Shown here: piece after piece, positions 35,573-48,021 of the stretch
Layout of the letters: every line of letters starts with the position of its first letter
Numbering within the stretch: position 1 is the first letter of the stretch
Source of the DNA: Acanthochlamys bracteata
Taxonomy: Eukaryota; Streptophyta; Magnoliopsida; Pandanales; Velloziaceae
Direction of reading: 5' to 3'
Assembly (NCBI GenBank): GCA_019914995.1
Contig: CM034130.1
Span: 3,534,001-3,598,000 of the forward strand
Length of the DNA stretch: 64,000 nt
Position numbers and translations under genes: made by a program
Notes under the pieces: model-generated
What the model was told of the DNA's origin: nothing
The model's database searches: none
What the model saw: only the letters and a program-made list of their open reading frames with translations

Positions 35573-37198
35573 CTACTTCCGGCTAAACAAATTCCTCAGT
35601 TTCCCCCTTTCTATTCGTTCGAGCAGTTTCTTCGCTCCGGGGACATCCATTTCTGAAAGCTTCTTAAGGTATCCTAATGCGCCGTGAGAGATCATTAACT
35701 TCTTGCACTTCTTGCTCGAAGATAGATACAAAAGGCATGACACAGCGTACTTCTTTGCGGGATTCTGTGGGCTTGGATCAAGCAATTGAACCAGATTTGG
35801 CACGCTCTTTTCATTCTTTTTAACTTCCCTACAATTCTGTGGGCAGCTCATTAAGCTTGCAATTGCCTGTGCAGCAACCTCTCTTGCTGGGCATGACTTG
35901 GATTCCAGCAGCTTCACTAGAATTGGCAGGAACCCAAATTCTCCAATCACCCTCTTCAAATCGGAGGAGTTTGAAATTTTGCAAATAGAAGAAACTGCAG
36001 CTTGCTGTGCCCCAATTGATCCAGATTTCAACACATGGACTAGCCGAGGAAGAACACCGAGAGACATCAAAGTATCTACTGATACCAATCCCACAAGATT
36101 TCTCAATGCAGCAACAGCGGATTCCTGAGGCAACGGGCCATCAAGGTATGTCAACAGACTCCTAATGCCTCCCTCTGAGATCACTGCCCTTCGGAGATTG
36201 TCATTGCTAGATGTTAAATTCTGCAGGCACTCGGCTGCGTACTCCTTCGCACCTAGAATAATTCCATAATCGAGCAAATTGATCATGACACTAACAATTC
36301 CCTCATGAGCCAAACTCTGCCTGACATCCGGCACAGCAGAAATGTTCTTCAGCGCACCTGCCGCTGCAGGCTGTGATACTGAATCCCCAGTCCTACAGAT
36401 TTCAACAAGGGGAGGCACGCCACCGTGGCCTACAATTGACCTAGCAATCTCCGAGGACATTGACAAGTGCTGTAGTGATATCACAGCCTTTTCCCTTCCA
36501 ACCAAGCTTCCCGAATCTGCCAACCGTATCAATGGTGGCAAAACCCCTTCTGACACAAGCAAACTTTCGCAACTACCAGACTCCGCTAACAAGCATATGA
36601 CAGTGCATGCCTTTTCTCTAACCTTCGGCGCAGTAGCAGTAAGCATGTGAACAATTGCCGATATATTGCACCGAGTAATAGAGGAAAGAACTGTTTTGTC
36701 ATCGTCCCGGAGAGAATCAAGCAATCCATCGAGCGCCCGGTGCTTGGCCTCCGCATGCCCGATCTGAAGTCTAGCCAACAGCTCCTTCACTGATTCCTCC
36801 GCCGAAGGCGGAGCAAGCACGCCTGTTTTCAGCAACATCGAGCAATCTCGTAGATTTAGGTCAAGCTTCGCAGATAACGCATCAATATCACTCTGCATCT
36901 GCAGCTTGCCACAGTTAATTTCACTACCGAACCGACATTTTCCTGCAAGCGAGATCAAATCCGAGAGCGTCGCAGAGAAAGACTGCAGAATCTCACGGCA
37001 CAGCGAGTGGCGCGAGAAGAACGGGTGACTGGAGAGATCGGAGAGACAAGTAGGTACTCGATCGAGCATAGAAGAAATCGTTTTCCATCTTCCGGTGAAC
37101 GCCTTCGCCGCCTTCGCACTTTCAATCGCCGCCGGCACGAGTGATTGTGCACGAGATAACCATTGCTCTGATGTTAACTCTTTTCCTTCGTCCTCCAT
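35573..37198 (-). CDS. Armadillo-repeat protein, intron-free
   Basis: A 541-residue frame from the ATG at 37198 (MEDEGKELTSEQW) to the TAA at 35573. The frame stays open 15 codons further upstream but without an ATG. Residues 1-130 form a helical leader (SLVPAAIESAKAAKAF, HPFFSRHSLCREILQSFSATLSDLI). About 150-520 is a run of some eight armadillo-type helical repeats with the usual pattern of G(V/I)LPPLIRL, AAGALKNIS, AAVAALRNLV and VAAQAIASL. The C-terminus is basic (ERGKLRNLFSRK). Known: plants have a family of similar 550-residue ARM-only proteins (for example At5g50900, At2g45720 and At1g01830, as I recall) with little assigned function. ARM folds bind proteins. No U-box or kinase domain is present. 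Confidence 0.88.
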   Translation of the reverse strand: MEDEGKELTSEQWLSRAQSLVPAAIESAKAAKAFTGRWKTISSMLDRVPTCLSDLSSHPFFSRHSLCREILQSFSATLSDLISLAGKCRFGSEINCGKLQMQSDIDALSAKLDLNLRDCSMLLKTGVLAPPSAEESVKELLARLQIGHAEAKHRALDGLLDSLRDDDKTVLSSITRCNISAIVHMLTATAPKVREKACTVICLLAESGSCESLLVSEGVLPPLIRLADSGSLVGREKAVISLQHLSMSSEIARSIVGHGGVPPLVEICRTGDSVSQPAAAGALKNISAVPDVRQSLAHEGIVSVMINLLDYGIILGAKEYAAECLQNLTSSNDNLRRAVISEGGIRSLLTYLDGPLPQESAVAALRNLVGLVSVDTLMSLGVLPRLVHVLKSGSIGAQQAAVSSICKISNSSDLKRVIGEFGFLPILVKLLESKSCPAREVAAQAIASLMSCPQNCREVKKNEKSVPNLVQLLDPSPQNPAKKYAVSCLLYLSSSKKCKKLMISHGALGYLKKLSEMDVPGAKKLLERIERGKLRNLFSRK

Positions 37199-40100
37199 TG
37201 TTTTCTTTTGCCTCTCTGAGGAAGGGAGTTCGTGATCATTCAAGGTTAAATTAAAGAACAGAATCTAGCTTTTTAAGCAAAGAAAAACAAGAAGAGAAGA
37301 GTACTAGAGGGTGGTGTGGGGTTAATTAAGTGAAGTTAGAAAAATTAAGATTTGTTGAGAATAAATTTTGATTGTTTTGGATTGCTGCTGTTGTAGAAGT
37401 GCTAGCTTTGGGGTTTCTTTCTCACAAGCAGCTTGCTCGCTTTGAAAAAGTGCTTCGAAGCAAGGGGGAGCGTGAAGTGGAAGAACACGAGGATATGTGC
37501 TTTATAGAGAAAGGTTATATTTGGAATAACAAAAGAAGTTGAGAGATCGCTTTCTGAAATTGAGATTTGGAAACATTTGGCAGTTGTTTAGAAATTAGTG
37601 AGATCTTTGGAATATAAGAGATAGATTTGGATCATAATTTGCATGATTGAGTTATAATTGCATGATTTGAGAGAAATTATTAAGAAAAAAATATTGACAA
37701 AGCAGCAAAATTGAATTCTAGTGAGAACAACGCACGTCGCTGCTTGAGAAAAAGTTGAAAGGCTACAGAAGACGAGTAGACAAGCTGTTGCTTCAGAATG
37801 TTTACCTATTTTTTTCAAATTTAGGTTTTTTCGTTTTTCAAAACATTTCTAACTCTATTTTCAAACACTATATTATTAAATAATAATAAAATAAATACAA
37901 AATTAAACTCATTTTCATCAATCATTTAAGTAATTTATTTATCAAAATTCTCTTTCCAAAAATTCCATTTATGAGCTAAATAAAAAGGTAATTTGTCATA
38001 ATTTTTAGAAAATAATTATCAATTTTAAATCGAAACATTATAGTATTGTAAAAAAGAATATGTACATTATAAAACTATTACATATCAGTTTATTTTTCAG
38101 AAATTTATAAGAGAAAATTAATATTATTTTTTTACCCCACTCCAAAGGTGCTCTAAATAATTTAAATGACAAAATACGGCTGAAAGAAGGTAATTTTGTC
38201 ATTTAGATGGTTTGCCGTCGCACTCGAACGGCCGACAACGGCGAGCGGCCTCAAAGCTAGACAACAGTTCACAAAAAATAGAAAACAAAATCGGATGTAA
38301 ATGACTACAATATCCTTCCTGTGAATTCGAATTTGAAGTAGTTTGAACTAGAAAAGGCTATGTTTAACTTGGTCATTTGAAAGCCGGCCGACGGGGAAAA
38401 CAAATCAAATCAAAGTAAAGGAAAAAGTGAAGAGAACGTTGGAACTGAAAGAGGAAATCCCAATCTAATCTAATCTAATTGAAGTATGAACAACACGAAA
38501 GCATCAATCAAAAACAGAAAGCGATTTGCAACTTATTCATAATCATCTCAAAAGCTTCCCCGCAAGTTCACTACAGCTCATCAGAACAACTAAAAAATTC
38601 TAAGAATTTGAAAACCAAGACTCAATCATTCGACGTGTTTGGATTCTTTTGCTTACCTTCAGCTAGAAGCGTTACCAAGGCTGCAATCTGTGTTCCAAAG
38701 CAAAAACCTTCAACCCGGTCCCCCTCTCGCTTCCAAACAAATCTATCGAAGACAGAGACTAGCTAAGCAAATAAAGGAGAAACTTTGCCGTTGTTAATCA
38801 AATATCTCGAACTCGAGCTCGAGCAATTGCTCTGATAGAGTGTAGTAGAGAACTTAGAAAGCAAAAGAAGAAGAAGCTTGCTTGATCTTTGTTTCAAGGC
38901 GCACTCGTTCAAAATTAGAAGAAAGGTGCGTAGCTGCACAGTTAGTGTTGCACATTGTTTATTTTGTCTCGGTTGAATTCGAGATTATTTAACAACAACT
39001 CAGGATTAGAAATCATCAGACGGTTGGTATTGAATCTGGCGGTATAATGTGATTAGATCTAACGGCGGAGATAAGAAGGTACAACAGAGAAGAAAGATCC
39101 GACCGTTGCCTAGACCGGGAATTCGAATTGTGGTTATCGAAGCGTTGGAGTAAACACTGCAGTAGCAGGGCAGCGTGGCCCCACGAGCTTGCTTTCAAAT
39201 TTCGTTGTTCCGCAGGGAAGCATTAGATTGCCGTGATTCAAGAAATAAATAGCATTATTGGTTGGACCAAATTTGTAGCGAGAAACGTATGGAGTAGGAT
39301 AAGAGCAGTAATCTGCGAAATAATGAATAACACGTGGAGACGAAAACAGTGGTTAGCTTGCAGCGTTCGGAGTTCAGACAGCTTTCAATTGTCAGAAATT
39401 ACAAGTTACCCTTTTGAAATTTGAAATTTGTTTTAACGGAATTTAGAATCTTGAACAGTTTCTTGGGTTGATTATAAATCACAACCACGATAATAGCGGT
39501 AATGATTGTTACCTATAAGTGTGTATTCATTCGAAATCATTTTCTTGTTAAAGCAAAGTAATTGAGATATTTTTGAAAGTATTTATTAAAAAATTTAAAT
39601 TATTAAAAAAAATTTAATATATTATTTTATAAATTTTTTTAAATATAAAATTTCAAATATGCCCAAAATTAGAATTGCAACTCCTGGCTTACATGTTAAA
39701 TAACGTGCTAGTTATTCGAAAATTTCATGTGAAACAATTGTATTGAACCGTACAAAATGTTTTCGTAAATGCCTAAAACATAATATTATTCTGCAATCGC
39801 GCTTAACTTATCATATAAGCTGTGATAAAAAAAATCAGGCACATGGATGTAATATGATATAAATTAAACAAGTGATCATTTTTATTCGATGCTTTTTGCT
39901 GAAGAACTTGATTTTAATTAATTTTATATTTTTAAAATTCAAAAAATAAAAAATACTGATCCAGAAAAAAAAGGAATAAAAAAAGGCCTAGCAAATGCTC
40001 CCAACTATGATTAATATATCTAATTTTCATCGAATATGTAATTTTTGATAACTGCAGAATGGTATGAAATTTTTTTAAAATAAAAAATATTTTTTAGAAA

Positions 40101-40424
40101 GTTATTTTTTGGAAAAAGAATTAACATGATCTTAGCTAAAAGAGTAAAAAACTAAAATATTTTCTATATTATTTAAATAATAAAGATTAAATAATTAGTT
40201 ATTAAAAACTAATTGTAAAAAAATATTTGACTATTTTTAATAATTTTCAGATATATTTTATTCTTTATTTGATACGTTAGGGTTGATTAAAAAGTTTTTT
40301 AAGATATACGATAAACATATATGAACAGTCATGCTCGCACGTGATCGCTCAAATATAGTGTTCTGAACTTGTCACCGGCGATTCCAGATGAAGAAAATCT
40401 AACATTTCTTTAATATTATTTTAT
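37199..40424. other. ARM-gene leader/promoter and intergenic region
   Basis: 37199 to about 37500 is the likely 5' UTR and promoter of the ARM gene. From 38160 to 39420 the DNA is less AT-rich, with several short frames in both directions (38479-38766 +, 39016-39198 -, 39233-39424 +). None shows splice-supported extension or a recognisable domain. From 39430 onward it is AT-rich spacer. Confidence 0.35.
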
Positions 40425-40492
40425 TGCCAGATGTGATCCGGTTGACCGGAATCCGGATCCGATCCAGCTCCGGACCAGCCGGTCTGACGAAC
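40425..40492. repeat. Fragment of an ATCCGG-rich TIR element
   Basis: A GC-rich island with CCGGTTGACCGG, a perfect palindrome, and repeats of GGATCCGATCC. It resembles the subterminal parts of the elements at 33892 and 10889, but no matching partner end was found. Confidence 0.35.
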
Positions 40493-40812
40493 GATGATAT
40501 CCATATTATATTATTTAATTTAATAATTATAACTTTCATTAAGGAAACGCTTGATATATTTATGAAACAAAATTTTATTTTAAATAAAATTTTTATTTTT
40601 ATAAAAATAACATATAAAATAAAACTTTTATAAATTATTTAAAATATAATAAATTTATTTAAAACAATAAATTATAAAAAGTTTTTCCAAACATTCATAC
40701 ATCTGGTTAATCAACAGATGACCAGAGTCAATTTTTACTTCCCATCAATTTTTACGGTTATCAACAGAGTCAATTCCCATCAGTCGAAAACTTCAAATTC
40801 ATTTTTACCAGA

Positions 40813-41017
40813 TTGTGGTTGAGTTTGACAATACTTTTCAAAATTATATTTTTATTTTATTTTATTTTTAACTATAAAATAATAATAATGAATAATAAAA
40901 TAATTTTATAATGTAAATTTTTTATATTTTCATATAAATTTTATAAAATATTATAAAATATATATTAAAAAATATAAATTAAAAAATACCCTTCAAAACA
41001 CATTACAAAACACCTCC
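40813..41017. repeat. AT-rich MITE, CGTTTG-end family, copy 5
   Basis: The left end TTGTGGTTGAGTTTGACAAT pairs with the right end on the minus strand, GGAGGTGTTTTGTAATGTGT. The interior is A/T-only. A related block at 40536-40700 may be a further eroded copy. Confidence 0.5.
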
Positions 41018-41685
41018 TTTATTTCAGTCATCTATTCACATTTTATTAGAAAATGTCTGTCATTCTTCTATTTTATTTCATACTTTAAAATATAATTATA
41101 TTATAAAATATTTTATTTTATTATTTTAATATAAATAAATAAAATTTATTTTTTAAATATAATAATAATATTTTTTTTATAAAAAAAATTAGTTTATAAG
41201 TAGTACGAAACACATCCTACATCTCTATATCGCATTTCAGTAGCTTCTTTAACTTTTCAAATCTAAAAGAAATTTTTATGGTATTCAAACTATTTTTAAA
41301 AAATATATGTGTTAAATATTTGCACAATAAGTTCTTAAGAAGTCATAGAAAAAATTTCTAAAAACATTTTTTACAACATTTCGCTATGCTATCCAAGATG
41401 GGGCTGACTTTTTCGTATCATGTAATATTTTACTATAACTTTTTAAAAATATTTCAAACTGGGTAACCATAAACGTCATCAAGTTTAACATCAAATTTTT
41501 GTTGATTATTATTATTATATTTTTAAATTATTATAACAGAATATTAATTGAATAAAAAATTTTGATTTTAAAAAAGGCGCATAAAACTAATTATACATTA
41601 GCCGTTTTCTAAGAACTAATTGCCACGAAAATTGATATTTCTTTGAAAGGATATTTCACAATCCAAATTATGTATATAAATCTTA

Positions 41686-41913
41686 GTTTAGCCGTACTTA
41701 TAAAATAAATTTTTTTAAAATAAAAATTATTTTTATTTTTTTAAAAAATGAGTTATTTTTTTATTATATAATAAAAATTTTTTATTACGTAAATTTTTTT
41801 TATATTTTTTAAATTTATAAATAAATTTTATAAATATATATAAAATATATATTAAAAAATATAAAATTAAAAATTAAAAAAAACGTTGATAAAACGCTCA
41901 ATCAAATACCTCC
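41686..41913. repeat. AT-rich MITE, CGTTTG-end family, copy 6
   Basis: The right end on the minus strand is GGAGGTATTTGATTGAGCGT. The left end (GTTTAGCCGTACTTATAAAA) is more worn. The A/T-only interior has the same AAAATAAAAATTATTTTTATT pattern as the other copies. Confidence 0.45.
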
Positions 41914-42229
41914 TAATCCTTGGTTGAGGTATTGTTTTGCTAAACTTTTTTAATTTTCATTTCAATTATTTAGTTTATATTTCCAATAAATATTTTCTAT
42001 ATTCTATAAAATATTTTTTAAAAATTAAATTACAAAATTCATATTAAAAAATAATATTATTATTATTAAAAAATTTAAATAGAAAATTAAATTTATTTTA
42101 AAATTTTATAAAATATTTTATTTTAGAAATACTTTTTTTTCCTCTCTTTTTAAGAATTAAAAGTCCACTAGGCAGTTCATTGTTTTTTTGGTTTAAAGAT
42201 AAACAAATTTATTCAATTAAATTTCCCGG

Positions 42230-42507
42230 AACTTGGCATAACCCAAAAACTCCATTCTTTCTCTCTCAGATCTCCATCTTGCCTTCATCCCATAAACCAA
42301 AACAAAAAATAAAAAAGAACCAGAATTAATTCACTTTCTCAATCAAGCTTCTTTTTCAGCAAAGGCTCAACGAAATCCTTAACCTGGATAGGTATCTATC
42401 TATCTTTTGCCCGCAAGGTGTTTGTGGTTTTGCTTCTGTAGTAAGTTATGAAACATCTCTGCTGCAATGCCCCGTATTGATTCCTTTGCTCTGGAGTTTG
42501 GTACGAG
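42230..42507 (+). promoter_or_regulatory. Leader and proximal promoter of LIP1
   Basis: A pyrimidine-rich tract (TTCTTTCTCTCTCAGATCTCC near 42260) directly upstream fits a plant 5' UTR. The transcription start is not resolved. No upstream ATG is in frame with the main start. Confidence 0.35.
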
Positions 42508-45500
42508 ATGATGTTTTGGAGAGGGAGGGATCGGGAAGACAGGGATCAGAATGGAGGTGGAGGCCCCCCTGTCGGTCAGGTTCGTGTCCTCGTTGTTGGT
42601 GATTCAGGTACTCGGCAAAATCTTTCTTGTACGCAATTTAGTTTCTGTCCTATTCTTGCGTTTTATAATTGGGTTTCAGCGGCGAATTTTACTTGTTGAA
42701 TTGGTTTGTTTATTAGGTGAGGAAATTGCATATTCTAACATCAGGTTGAGACATTGGAGTTTAGTTTGCTCTTTATTTCCTTGCATTTAAACTATTCTGT
42801 AGATATTTATGTGTAAATTATGTTGAACTCTTGGCAAAATTCCATTGAGCAGCTAATGCTGCTTTGTCATTAGTGGAGGGTTAGTGTTGTGCAAGGCCAA
42901 TGAACTAGAATCTGAATTTAGCTAGCAAGGTTTACTTTCTAGTGTTTGGCCTTAGTTTGTGTTTTAAGAATGTCGGATGCGAAGTTTTGGGGAATTCATG
43001 GAGGTTCCTATTTTGATATGTAATTTGCTGATGGGGTTTTGCTTGATGCAAACTATTTATGGTATGTGATAAAGAGGCTTTTAGTGGTTGGCCTCTTTTA
43101 AGCTTGATACTGTTGAAGTTAATTCATTTTAGGTCTATAATGTTGGAATCCTCCTGGTTTTTTTGGTCGATTTGGTACATGTTGCTGTAAACTTTGGGTC
43201 ACTTCGGTTTTGCAATTTTGGCTGACCTGTGTTTGACATAGGAGATATTATTTGAGTTGCATAATTGTTTCTCTGTAAACAGATTCTAATTTGGATTACA
43301 CAAACATCTTTATAAGTATTTTCTTAGTTGTGTCTTGGAATACTCAAACAAAATATCATTGCACGGAGCAGAGGGAAAATGGTAACTGTAACGATGGCAA
43401 TATGATAGCTAAAGTGGGGTGCTGGATGCCGTACTATTTACAGCTCTTTCTAGTCTGCGGACATCTTATTCTGTGTATGTATGCTTGTACTCCGAAGATA
43501 ACTGTCTGAGGCTTGATATTCTACTGTAATAGGTGTGGGGAAAACATCGTTGATACATCTTATAGTGAAAGGTTTGTCTCTAGCTAGCCCATCTCCTACA
43601 GTTGGGTGTCAAGTTGGTGTTAAGGTAAAGCTTTGCTCTTTATTTAATTTTGAAATTAAAATATAGGTGGTCTCAAGAGCTTGCATCTTCTATCAGCGTA
43701 TTACTTGTGGAAGTGCCGGCAGCTCCTCTAATAGCATCAATAGTGATGTAGAAAGAGATTTCTTTGTAGAGCTATGGGATATCTCAGGACATGAGCGCTA
43801 CAAGGATTGTCGATCCATCTTCTATACACAAATTAATGGTACACGGAAACATCCATCGTTTATCATCTAAGGACCGTTGTTTGTTAAATTTAGCATGCTT
43901 TATGTTCTATGCTTTTGGTATTTTTTACTAAGAACATAAAACTCTTTAAAGTTGAAGTAGGTTCAACTTTCCTTATCAGATGAACTCCATTAAGTTTGTC
44001 TCTCTTGTAGTTTTCATTGTACATCTCATTCTATTACTTGTTTTGTTTACAATTTGAATTCCCTTGTTGAGGTGCACTGAGGTGGATCACATGGTTATGA
44101 TGTGATTGAACTTATTTAAGATGGTTAGTTTTGGTGTTTGCCCTAGTTGTATCTCCCAAATTATTTAATTTGGGGTTCAAGCATCATACTCTGATAATTC
44201 AGGACATTGTTTCTGTTTTCTAAATCTTGAACATCCCATGCACAACATGTTACTACATACGTAATAGTGCAGTCTTTCTCGAGTAAGTTGCATTTATTCT
44301 TAATGGAGTTCTTATTTCATCGGTTTTGAGGGTGTAGATGCAAATATGTGTCTACCATGTGATAGTCAGTTGAAATTGAGTCCATAAAATAATCCACAGT
44401 ATAAATGTATCATGTTTGACTTAGTCCTTCCATTCTTAAAAAATGCTTAACCTGTCTTTGCAATTGCCATACCTAGAATTGAAGGTTCTGGACTATGAAG
44501 GACTATGTCATACATCTCATTTTGATGACATGCCTGGGAAAAAGAAACTGTAGAGAAAACTGGGAATAAGTTGTTGGCTTACGCTAGACATTGTAGGATG
44601 ATAAATGAAGGGCGGTTTTCTGCAGACATTTGCTCCAATGTCATGATTGTGCTGTTGCTGCTACAGAAGATCAATTTTTTTTTATCAAGATTAGTGTGAT
44701 TGTCATGTTAGATGTTTATGTTGCTCTTAGTGAAAGTCTTAACTTGCCAAAGTTCCATCCAGTTCAAAAGGTTAAATTACTTTCAATATCCTGTTCAAGG
44801 ACCAGACTGCAAAGCTGTAGTTTAGCTTAGGGCCATTGATCATAGGCCCTCTTTTCCACTAGCCACCAATTATGCTACAAATCGGCTCATGGAATATCTT
44901 TGGACCATGAAAAGTGAGTTAAAGAGGGGCACCATCTTTTGAGAATTCCAATTATAGGAGCTGACTGAAAGGAAAATTTGTTCAAGATGAAAGTAACATA
45001 ACTTACGCATGATATACAAGGGTTTGATGGCTATAGGTTGTACTTGCAACACCTGTGGCTGACAAAAAGTAAACATATACCCTTCATATCTCATGACAAA
45101 GTTTACGAAATAAATATTATATACAACATATCTTCTTATAAACCTATGACGCCTCCAGAAAACAATTAAAATGAAGTTTCTTTGTCGATATACAAACAGC
45201 AACATAATTTCCTTACTCTTCGTCAAAATCGATGACAGCTCACATCCTTGTTGCTATCTCCTACATAGATAACACTTTCTTCATCAAGAAAAAATCTCAT
45301 AACTTCTAACATGACATGTCGTCAAGCAAATCATGTTTTTTTTATTCTTTGTCGAGTAGGATGTTGAAACTTTCATGTTACTCTGAATTTGTCAAACTGG
45401 AACAATGATGCTTATTTCTGTTCAAGGCCCATTTTCGTACTTCCAAGTTTCTCAGAAGCCGATAGCTGGAGACAAACAAGAACTTTTGTTTGTTCTTGAA

Positions 45501-48021
45501 TGGCTTCAGTAAAGCTTATCTCTCATCACTGGCATTTCATAAGTTAATTACTGATGCTTATATTGTTACCTTTTTTGTACAATAAAAAAATATTCTACTT
45601 ATTCATATGAAGCAAAGTTCAGCCTAAGACATGTTTTCTTGTGTCCCAGGTGTTATTTTTGTCCATGATCTCTCCCAAAGGAGGACAAAGACAAGCTTGC
45701 AGAAATGGGCAGTTGAAATTGCAACAGCAGGAACCTTTTCTGCTCCTTTAGGATCTGGTGGTCCTGGAGGTCTCCCTGTTCCTTACCTTGTTATTGCTAA
45801 CAAAACTGATATTGCTGCTGAAGGGAACAGGGGAAGTAGTGGGAATCTTGTTGATGCTGCTCGTCAGTGGGTTGAGAAGCAAGGCCTGCTCCCATCTAGT
45901 GAAGAACTCCCACTTACAGAAAGCTTTCCCGGAAGTACAGGCATTCTTGCGGTAAAATCTTGGTCCCATAATTGTCAATATGTGCTCAACTTAGTTGTTT
46001 TCATACTCTTCTAATCATAATATGCTATATAAAGTTCACTGAATAGAGTATTTGTTTTTCATCCAATGTTCTGTTTTCCTTTCTAGTTATGTAATACATA
46101 AGGCAAAAACATTATCATGCCATCTTTGATCACTCTCAGTAGACCTCTATTATTTACTTAGTTTGTTTTTCATCCAATGTTCTGTTTTCCTTTCTAGTTA
46201 TGTATTACACTAAGGCAAAAACATCATCATTCCATCTTTGATCACTCTCAGTAGGCCTCTATTATTTACTTACTTCATTTATTTGGTGCATTCCTTCTCA
46301 TTTTATTGAAAATCTTATTATCTTACTTACTCAGCATTATTGCTGCAAGGTATCTATTTTTGATCGTAAATTTTCGTTAGACAAAGTCTGACCTCTTTTA
46401 TAGGAAGACATTTTCTAGCATTCTCTTCTGGTGCTTCATTGAGTATGGTTTCACTGGAAACTTTCTACAGATAGATCAACATGGTCTTCTGCTAGATATT
46501 AATGCTCTTTTTTTATTGTTTGCTGCAGGCTGCGAAAGGAGCAAGATATGACAAGGAGGCTATAATGAAGTTTTTTCGTATGGTTGGTACTCTGTTCTGT
46601 TGGTTTTGGTCTGGAGAGATATCCAATCTGATGCTAATAAGAATTTTTGGCAGTTGATCGCTAATAAGATGTTTTTTGCAGTTGATCAAAAGAAGATACT
46701 TCTCTGATGAAATACCTGCACAGAGTCCATGGTCTATGTCTTCATTACAGAGCAATATCCACCAGTCAGATGAAATCACAAAGGAAGATGATCAACTTTT
46801 CCAGAAAGTGAGGAGGTAAATACTCAACTAAGATATTGCAATTCTTAGTATTGTTTGAGCATATCTGAATTACTTATTGCATGTGCTTAGTTGTTTCTTA
46901 TACTGTTCTTCAGAATTTGCAGTGTTCCTTTTGTGTGCTTGTGTTTGCTTTTACCAAAATTTCAAGCAACTAAACTTTAAGGCAGATTTTCCTGTTAAAT
47001 AATTTAGCATAGATCAAGTCTTCCTGTCTGTCATGTTCTGCATGGTTGATATTCAAGGAGTTTTGTGCTTCTTTTGACTTAGAAAATATACAAAAGACAA
47101 GTTACCTGGTATACTAAAATGTTAAAGTGGGAGATTATACAGAAGAATGAGAAAGAATAACTCAGCAGATGGAATATTTGGTCAGATGGTAGATGCTCAA
47201 TTATATGTTAGACTGCGTAATTTGTTAATAAAGCTTCTCTTTCCATTAATTTGAATTGGTAACCGTCAGAAGTTTGACTATTGAAGCCCTTCTGGCTCTA
47301 CTTGTTGCATTGTTTTAGGGGACCCTACATATGTTATTGAACATACATAAATGCGAAGTGAACAGGAGTCATAAGTTATTGGCAAGTCTGAAGTATATTC
47401 ATCACAGTAGGATATTCTTGAATAGATATAGTGCTTGCAGATTTTAATTTATAGAACGCGAAATACTTGAATGATAGGAAAAAACTTCAGTACATGTTTC
47501 AAGTTTGCTTTTCTACGAATACCTTCCTATATTGGTGGCATGGTGTTGAAACATGTAACTGAATTCTGTTTTCTTCATGTCATGCAGATGTAGTAATACA
47601 ACATGAAACCAAATTCTGTTCTATTACTCTAACATGCATGTTAGTTAGTCCAGGTTGATCCTCCTGAAACATCGATAAGAATTTTTAACTTTACTGCATG
47701 ACAAATTTGATTTGTCAGGATTGTTTCTTTTAGTTGTGGATACTGTTGGCTGTCACTCCTTTGCAGGCAATTTAACTGGTGAAGCTTACTTGATTTTATA
47801 AATTCTGATTAGCTTCATCTTTTGGCAGTTTAACGGGTGAAGCTTACAAGTACAATGTTGTTCCACCGCTTCCTGCGCAACACAACCTCTCACCACCATT
47901 GACACTCTATCCTCAACAGCCAGTTCCTACATCTGACAACTATGGGTGTCACAAATATTCATCGACAACTTCACTGCCTGATAGTGCTACTAGAACAAGG
48001 AGAGCAGACATTAATGTCTGA
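42508..48021 (+). CDS. LIP1: LIP1-type small GTPase (light insensitive period 1)
   Basis: Exons 42508-42607, 43533-43624, 43697-43838, 45650-45951, 46529-46582, 46682-46815 and 47829-48021 join in phase to 338 residues (Arabidopsis LIP1 has about 342). The G1 loop GDSGVGKTS (31-39) is split by intron 1. G3 is WDISGHE (91-97), with His in place of the usual catalytic Gln. G4 is NKTD (162-165), and the insert GSGGPGGLPVPY (146-157) is typical of LIP1. The C-terminal extension has PPLPAQHNL, LYPQQPV and a final RADINV; there is no prenylation box, as in LIP1. Known: LIP1 is a plant-specific Ras-like GTPase that affects circadian period and light input and also cell shape. Intron 3 (1.8 kb) and intron 6 (1.0 kb) are long. 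Introns 4 to 6 contain local duplications listed separately. Confidence 0.93.
46051..46271 (+). repeat. Tandem duplication, 111-bp unit, in LIP1 intron 4
   Basis: Two direct copies (46051-46161 and 46162-46271) begin TTTGTTTTTCATCCAATGTT and end ATTATTTACTTA. They differ by a handful of substitutions and small indels, for example ACATTATCATGCC against ACATCATCATTCC. The high similarity suggests a recent event. Confidence 0.85.
46641..46690 (+). repeat. Duplicated acceptor and exon start at LIP1 exon 6
   Basis: TTTTTGGCAGTTGATCGCTAATAAG at 46644-46668 is followed by the true TTTTTTGCAGTTGATCAAA at 46672-46690. The sequence around the AG and the first six exon bases is repeated 28 bp upstream. 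Use of the upstream AG would shift the frame. Confidence 0.6.
47755..47850 (+). repeat. Duplicated acceptor and exon start at LIP1 exon 7
   Basis: Upstream copy: CCTTTGCAGGCAATTTAACTGGTGAAGCTTAC, ending at 47789. True exon start: TTTTGGCAGTTTAACGGGTGAAGCTTAC at 47821-47848. About 20 bp of exon-like sequence (TTTAACnGGTGAAGCTTAC) is repeated 58 bp before exon 7, with an acceptor-like AG in front. After the upstream copy the frame runs into TAA-containing intron. Confidence 0.7.

Noticed and set aside
37199..37243. Longer ARM-protein frame starting at 37243
   Set aside because: It begins at a TTG. The ATG at 37198 is the first usable start.
38479..39424. Three short frames between the ARM gene and LIP1
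   Set aside because: No recognisable domain, no matching splice sites, and none extends into a longer gene model.
44870..45226. 118-codon minus-strand frame in LIP1 intron 3
   Set aside because: Phe/Tyr/Ile-rich translation of AT-rich intron with no domain, splice support or promoter.
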